The notes below the pieces were generated by a model. The model made no database searches. It saw only the letters and a program-made list of their open reading frames with translations, and was not told the origin of the DNA. This document shows, in pieces, positions 61,065 through 64,000 of a stretch of DNA of 64,000 nucleotides. The translations under genes were made by a program, and so were the position numbers. The first letter of the stretch is position 1. Every line of letters starts with the position of its first letter. The DNA is from Flagellimonas allohymeniacidonis (GTDB taxonomy: Bacteria > Bacteroidota > Bacteroidia > Flavobacteriales > Flavobacteriaceae), in contig NZ_SGIU01000001.1 of assembly GCF_004296335.1 (NCBI RefSeq), positions 845,290-909,289 of the forward strand, written 5' to 3'.

Positions 61065-62471
61065 CTATATGTGTATGGCCCTATCCTCAGTTGCGGCCAA
61101 TGCAGCTTCTTTTACCGCTTCGGCATAGGTCGGGTGAGCATGGCTCATTCGTGCCATATCCTCTGCAGAAGCCCTAAACTCCATAGCAGTTACACCTTCG
61201 GTAATCAAGTCAGCGCAACGGGCCCCAATCATATGGACGCCTAAAACCTCATCGGTGTTTTTGTCGGCCAAGATTTTCACAAAGCCATCGATATCCATGC
61301 TGGCACGTGCACGCCCCAACGCACGCATAGGAAACTGCCCTGTCTTGTATGCTACTCCAGCTTCTTTCAATTCTTCCTCAGTTTTGCCCACAGCGGCCAC
61401 CTCAGGCCACGTGTACACCACTCCGGGAATCAAATTATAATCGATATGTGGTTTTTGTCCTGCGAGAATCTCAGCAACCATGGTGCCTTCCTCTTCAGCT
61501 TTATGGGCCAACATGGCGCCTCGAACCACGTCGCCAATGGCGTAAATATTCGCTACATTGGTCTGTAAGTGCCCATTGACCTCTACTCTGCCTCTATCAT
61601 CAAGTTTCACTCCTGCAGCCTCAGCATTTAATCCTTCCGTGTATGGGCGACGTCCAACGGAAACCAGACAGTAGTCTGCCGTAAAGGAGACTTCCTCACC
61701 TTTTTTATCATCGGCTTTTATGATTATCTCATCTCCTTTTCGTTCAACGGATTTCACTTTTGTGGAGAGGTGAAACTTCACTTTTTGCTTTTTCATCACC
61801 TTCATCAATTCTTTGGAAAGAGCTCCGTCCATTCCTGGAATAATCCGGTCCATAAACTCAACAACCGTGACATCAGAACCAAGTCGTTTATACACTTGGC
61901 CCAACTCCAAACCAATTACTCCCCCGCCAATAACAACCAAATGCTTTGGAATCTCTTTTAGTTTTAATGCTTCGGTAGAGGTTATGATTCTTTCCTTGTC
62001 AATTTCAATAAAAGGCAAGGTAGAAGGTTTGGAACCTGTTGCTATGATGGTATTTTTTGCTTCAATGGTTTCAGTTTTTCCATCTGATTTCGCGATATTG
62101 ATATGCGTAGCGTCCTTAAAACTGCCCAGACCCTCGTAGACGTTTATCTTGTTTTTGTCCATTAAGAATTGGATTCCCTTAGTGGTTTGGTCCACTACAG
62201 CTTGCTTGCGAGCAATCATTTGTTTTAGGTTCACCTTGACATCCCCGGGAATATCAATGCCATGTTCTTGAAAATGCTTAACGGCATCCTCATAATGGTG
62301 TGACGAATCCAACAGTGCCTTTGAAGGAATACACCCCACATTGAGGCAAGTGCCGCCCAGAGTTGGGTACTTTTCAATTATTGCGGTTTTCATTCCTAAT
62401 TGTGCACAGCGTATCGCTGCTACATACCCTCCGGGACCAGAGCCAATTATGGCCACATCATATTGATTCAT
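61065..62471 (-). CDS. lpdA: Dihydrolipoyl dehydrogenase (E3)
   Basis: 468-aa FAD disulfide oxidoreductase regenerating lipoamide in 2-oxoacid dehydrogenase and glycine-cleavage complexes. FAD motif YDVAIIGSGPGGYVAAIRCAQLG, redox pair GGTCLNVGCIPSKALL, NAD motif VVIGGGVIGLELGQVYKRLG, VNGHLQTNVANIYAIGDVV and the C-terminal His-Glu region HAHPTYAEAVKEAAL. It stands alone and could serve the fused E1 at 5482. Confidence 0.97.
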   Translation of the reverse strand: MNQYDVAIIGSGPGGYVAAIRCAQLGMKTAIIEKYPTLGGTCLNVGCIPSKALLDSSHHYEDAVKHFQEHGIDIPGDVKVNLKQMIARKQAVVDQTTKGIQFLMDKNKINVYEGLGSFKDATHINIAKSDGKTETIEAKNTIIATGSKPSTLPFIEIDKERIITSTEALKLKEIPKHLVVIGGGVIGLELGQVYKRLGSDVTVVEFMDRIIPGMDGALSKELMKVMKKQKVKFHLSTKVKSVERKGDEIIIKADDKKGEEVSFTADYCLVSVGRRPYTEGLNAEAAGVKLDDRGRVEVNGHLQTNVANIYAIGDVVRGAMLAHKAEEEGTMVAEILAGQKPHIDYNLIPGVVYTWPEVAAVGKTEEELKEAGVAYKTGQFPMRALGRARASMDIDGFVKILADKNTDEVLGVHMIGARCADLITEGVTAMEFRASAEDMARMSHAHPTYAEAVKEAALAATEDRAIHI

Positions 62472-62551
62472 AAATCTTAGCTAAGAACAGTTAAAACAAG
62501 TTGTAAAACGGCCGTAAAAATACGAATGTTTTTCCGTTAAACCGAGCCGCT

Positions 62552-62941
62552 TCACATTGGGGCCAAAGGAAATTTTGCAGCTCCGAAGAAACCGGCCCAA
62601 AGACCTGCAATCAAAGAAATGTGCAAACCGGTCACAGACCAAAATGAGATGGCCCAATACCCAAAAAATAAAAGGAACAACATCTTCCCGACAATTGCCG
62701 CAGAAATTAAAAAATGGGGCCAACTATTGTCACGTACAACAACCAAGGAAGCTAAAAAGCCGGCAAGGAAAGCGGATATGAAGAAGGTAAAACTTCCATA
62801 GGCCAGTTTTGACAAAGATGATGTGCAGTAAGTAATGCCTTTTAAAATAATTTCTTCGGAAAGGGTGGTGTACAGAACAAGGGAAAATCCACCCAAGACG
62901 GTGGCCAGTATAATTAAAAATAGGCGCATACGGGACTTCAT
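62552..62941 (-). CDS. Small four-helix membrane protein
   Basis: 129 aa; four hydrophobic helices (LFLIILATVLGGFSLVLYTTL, LAYGSFTFFISAFLAGFLASLVVV, FLISAAIVGKMLFLLFFGYWAISFW, GLHISLIAGLWAGFFGAAKF). No recognised family. Its ATG comes 1 nt after the TGA of the upstream ankyrin gene, so the two are translationally linked. Confidence 0.72.
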   Translation of the reverse strand: MKSRMRLFLIILATVLGGFSLVLYTTLSEEIILKGITYCTSSLSKLAYGSFTFFISAFLAGFLASLVVVRDNSWPHFLISAAIVGKMLFLLFFGYWAISFWSVTGLHISLIAGLWAGFFGAAKFPLAPM

Positions 62942-62942
62942 G

Positions 62943-63443
62943 TCAATATAGTTTTACCATTGTCTTTTTTGCCCCAAGACTCATCAAATATTCCTTGACT
63001 TCCAATGCCTCATCGCCACCTTTTTGCGCATGATGTAAGAGCGTAAAACCATGTGGGCCTTTGGCATGTATGGTTTTCGGAAATGCTGTGAGCATAGCTT
63101 TAACCACATCAATCTCACCTAGAACGCAAGCGGTAAAAATGTTGGCCTGAGCCCCATTTTCCAGAAAAAAATGAACCGTTTCCTTGTAACCTACATGGCT
63201 AGCAGCACCCAGACCTGTCTCAAAGTCTCCATACTTCCAATCATGGGCAGCATTTAGTAGTGTGGGATATTCCTCTAGTAACTCTTTAACTTTGTTGATA
63301 TCACTATGTGATTTCCCAACAAATTCTTGTACAATCTTTTTATCCAGTTGTGGATCTTCTTGTGGCTTAAATGAAAGTAAGGGGAAGGAGGCCGCAGCAA
63401 GCCCCGAAATCGCAGAGGATTTCAAAAATTGATGTCTGTTCAT
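62943..63443 (-). CDS. Exported ankyrin-repeat protein
   Basis: 166 aa. N-terminus MNRHQFLKSSAISGLAAASF resembles an export signal (not a clear twin-Arg). Ankyrin-like units: INKVKELLEEYPTLLNAAHDWKYGDFETGLGAASHVGYKETVHFFLENGAQANIFTACVLGEIDVVKAMLTAFPKTIHAKGPHGFTLLHHAQKGG. A periplasmic or surface interaction module; partner unknown. Linked to the small membrane protein downstream. Confidence 0.82.
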   Translation of the reverse strand: MNRHQFLKSSAISGLAAASFPLLSFKPQEDPQLDKKIVQEFVGKSHSDINKVKELLEEYPTLLNAAHDWKYGDFETGLGAASHVGYKETVHFFLENGAQANIFTACVLGEIDVVKAMLTAFPKTIHAKGPHGFTLLHHAQKGGDEALEVKEYLMSLGAKKTMVKLY

Positions 63444-63520
63444 TTTTTGGTTTTGCCTTCAAGTTAACAAGGCGCGTGTCTCAACCTATGGATTTTAACA
63501 CCCTGTTAGGTTAAACTTTC

Positions 63521-63979
63521 TTAAACAAAAACAGCCGTGCTGCTCTTAACTTCCTGAATTACAAACGAACTTTGAGTGTTCCCAATATTGGGAATAACGG
63601 TAAGTTTTGTGACCATGAAATCCCTGTAACGCTTCATGTTTTCCACGTTTACCTTCAAAATATAGTCGTAGTCACCGCTTACATGAAAGCATTCGGAAAC
63701 TTCTTCCAACTTCAGTATTTCGCGTTCAAATTGTTTAACATTCTCCTTGGTATGCTGTACGAGTCTAACATGACAAAGAACGGTAAAGTCCCGCTGTACC
63801 TTCTCCTTATTAACTAGAGCCACATATTTGGTAATTATTCCCTGTCTTTCCAGCCTCCTGATGCGTTCGTAAACTGCTGTTTTGGAAAGATTCAGCTGAT
63901 CGGCATAATGCTTTGTGGTTTTTTTACAATCTTCTTGTAAAAGCTGAATCAATTTTTTGTCGGTTGTATCCAATTCCAT
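63521..63979 (-). CDS. Lrp/AsnC-family transcriptional regulator
   Basis: 152 aa. N-terminal winged helix (DTTDKKLIQLLQEDCKKTTKHYADQLNLSKTAVYERIRRLERQGIITKYVALVN) and a C-terminal RAM ligand domain (SECFHVSGDYDYILKVNVENMKRYRDF). Such proteins sense amino acids; this one could in principle watch branched-chain metabolism, but it is far from the leu/ilv genes. The ankyrin gene lies 77 nt downstream on the same strand. Confidence 0.92.
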   Translation of the reverse strand: MELDTTDKKLIQLLQEDCKKTTKHYADQLNLSKTAVYERIRRLERQGIITKYVALVNKEKVQRDFTVLCHVRLVQHTKENVKQFEREILKLEEVSECFHVSGDYDYILKVNVENMKRYRDFMVTKLTVIPNIGNTQSSFVIQEVKSSTAVFV

Positions 63980-64000
63980 AGTGAATAATATTCGGTTTTT

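Noticed and set aside
62481..62723. Open frame on the - strand overlapping the small membrane protein
   Set aside because: Out of frame with the 129-aa protein, which has clean membrane helices and 1-nt coupling to the ankyrin gene.

Overview
The window looks like a chromosomal stretch from a marine-type member of the Flavobacteriaceae (Bacteroidota). The basis is the gene families (fused E1 alpha/beta 2-oxoacid dehydrogenase, DUF2911 protein, 7TM-AraC regulator, class II IlvC, BKACE next to an oxoprolinase cluster), A-rich translation starts with few Shine-Dalgarno sites, and several copies of the Bacteroidota promoter box TAnnTTTG. A Muricauda/Allomuricauda-like genus is my guess only. I see no rRNA, tRNA, CRISPR, IS element, prophage or classical defence island. 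Only one gap exceeds 300 bp (28428-28842).

Layout. 1-5322 (+): 3' part of uvrA, a LOG-family protein, and a large secreted M1-peptidase-like protein that appears to lack the zinc site and to end in a beta-barrel. 5482-13770: fused BCKDH-type E1, a 7TM-AraC regulator, two DoxX proteins, holA (-), an orphan HsdR_N-like protein, a GT2 glycosyltransferase and an OmpA lipoprotein. 13829-28427: YciO, an orphan sensor kinase, uvrD, DsrE protein plus M20 amidohydrolase, a degenerate OmpA-like protein, a small membrane protein, patatin plus a canonical M1 peptidase, recG and a DUF2911 protein.

28843-43008 is a branched-chain amino-acid region. leuC-leuD-leuA-leuB run on the + strand. ilvD-ilvB-methyltransferase-ilvN-ilvC-gapN run on the - strand. 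A calcium-binding-repeat lipoprotein lies between the two blocks. The methyltransferase is translationally coupled inside the ilv operon. gapN (an NADPH source) sits behind NADPH-dependent ilvC.

43255-49776: a nitroreductase, then an overlapping - strand operon of an Nramp-fold transporter with pxpA, pxpB and pxpC (5-oxoprolinase). The transporter has lost the usual metal ligands. Divergent from it are a small Zn-ribbon/nuclease-like protein and a BKACE-GNAT pair.

49784-63979: comM/yifB, an orphan lipoprotein, a penicillin acylase, the FMN-reductase-pabB-tilS-dsbD operon, a DUF1624-type acyltransferase, lpdA, a small membrane protein plus ankyrin protein, and an Lrp/AsnC regulator.

The most unusual signals are: the ligand-less Nramp in the oxoprolinase operon with a 19-bp-period direct repeat in its upstream region; the ilv-embedded methyltransferase and the ilvC-gapN linkage; the zinc-less M1/barrel protein; the Zn-ribbon nuclease-like ORF; and a run of convergent gene pairs with no spacer between stop codons.
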